Source of the DNA: Caryophanales bacterium
GTDB taxonomy: Bacteria > Bacillota_I > Bacilli_A > Izemoplasmatales > UBA1188
Assembly: GCA_016287865.1 (NCBI GenBank)
Contig: JAEEXP010000012.1
Location: 1-34,900, forward strand
DNA length: 34,900 nucleotides
Direction of reading: 5' to 3'
The notes under the pieces were generated by a model, which worked only from the letters and a program-made list of their open reading frames with translations, ran no database searches and had not been told where the DNA came from. Of this stretch, positions 34,362 to 34,900 are shown piece by piece. The position numbers and the translations under genes are program-made. Positions within the stretch are counted from its first letter, which is position 1. Each line of letters opens with the position of its first letter.

Positions 34362-34900
34362 TTTGTACTCCTTAAGTCTTCGATGATATCGCTTAGAGTT
34401 GATACTTTCACAACTCTAATCATATTTTCATCAAAACCAAATAATTTATAGTAGCGCATACACTCTTGATAGTTAGATTCAGGACAATAGAATACTGTCG
34501 CATGATCCATATATGCACTATAAAGTTTTTGACCTACACAACCTATTGAGCCTACTTTGCCAAGTACTAGATTATTAGAATCATCATATGTAAATGTGAT
34601 AGTTCCTGTACCTGCGATGTTTCTTCCTTTAAGTAAGTCTTCATCTTTATTTAATAATAGATAAATATATAAAGATTGCATTGCGCCACCTGAAGGGCCT
34701 TGAGTAAATACGTTATTAACTTTAACTTCAGGTGATTTTGTAACCTTAAATGATTTTCTAATAGTTAAACCAAATAATCCAGTTTCACTATTTTTCTTTA
34801 TAGTTAATTCAGATGTTTTACCCTTTGAATCTTCGAGTAAGATATTGATGCTTTCTCCAGGAATAGTTTCTTGAAGTTTAGTATTAATCTCATCATATGT
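34358..34900 (-). CDS. YlbL-like Lon-type serine protease, C-terminal part (5' end outside window)
   Basis: The frame is open to the right edge, so the ATG at 34681 is internal and the start lies outside the window. The visible 180 residues are an S16 (Lon) proteolytic domain. The catalytic Ser is in QGPSGGAM, and the catalytic Lys in the VGSIGCVGQKLYSAY block. KGRNIAGTGTIT between them is the conserved strand before the Lys loop. This arrangement, without a AAA+ domain in view, matches YlbL-type PDZ-Lon membrane proteases of Firmicutes; the PDZ domain and N-terminal helix would be upstream. Bases upstream of 34681 encode the strand-rich part before the Ser. It ends with TGA overlapping the next gene's start. 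Confidence 0.85.
   Translation of the reverse strand, partial: TYDEINTKLQETIPGESINILLEDSKGKTSELTIKKNSETGLFGLTIRKSFKVTKSPEVKVNNVFTQGPSGGAMQSLYIYLLLNKDEDLLKGRNIAGTGTITFTYDDSNNLVLGKVGSIGCVGQKLYSAYMDHATVFYCPESNYQECMRYYKLFGFDENMIRVVKVSTLSDIIEDLRSTK

Overview
This is low-GC (roughly 30% by eye) chromosomal DNA from a small-genome, Bacilli-type bacterium. The gene set points to the Firmicutes/Mollicutes side: rplU-rpmA with an N-terminally extended L27, RecU, RarA, RNase J-family protein, RadC, SepF-YggT, LspA-RluD, QueH and a YlbL-like protease. TGA is used as a stop (thyA, the ylbL-like gene) and Trp is TGG, so the Mycoplasma code is not in use. An uncultured gut Bacilli lineage (RF39-, Acholeplasma- or Erysipelotrichales-like) would fit, but that placement is inference. 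The window is dense housekeeping DNA with no insertion sequence, prophage, CRISPR array, tRNA or rRNA that I can support.

Left part (1-7028, + strand): the 3' end of valS overlaps folC. A single-chain MacB-like ABC exporter follows. Its terminator hairpin also carries the ribosome binding site of radC. Then come a strong promoter, a candidate L21 leader, rplU and rpmA.

Middle left (7029-16437, + strand): three overlapping membrane-protein genes form one unit, an M50-like metalloprotease, a two-helix membrane protein and a 2,573-residue giant. The giant has four N-terminal membrane helices (CvpA-like in layout), about 12 copies of a roughly 100-residue module and an Ig/FN3-like tail. It takes up 22% of the window and is the best candidate here for something undescribed.

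Middle right (16438-23104): obgE-ruvA; then a 640-bp AT-rich gap where ruvB would be expected; rarA; convergent with it, an RNase J-family gene whose metal-binding motifs are degraded; and divergently recU, apparently leaderless.

Right part (23076-34900, mostly - strand): pdp, a PAP2 phosphatase, folA and thyA form one tight operon behind ssb, for dTMP synthesis and pyrimidine nucleoside salvage. An alpha/beta hydrolase stands alone on the + strand. A ten-gene - strand run then follows, from the ylbL-like gene at the right edge through lspA, rluD, a flavoprotein, queH, sepF, yggT and deoC to deoD, closed by a long terminator hairpin. Pdp, DeoD and DeoC together would break deoxynucleosides down to acetaldehyde and glyceraldehyde-3-phosphate, given a phosphopentomutase elsewhere.
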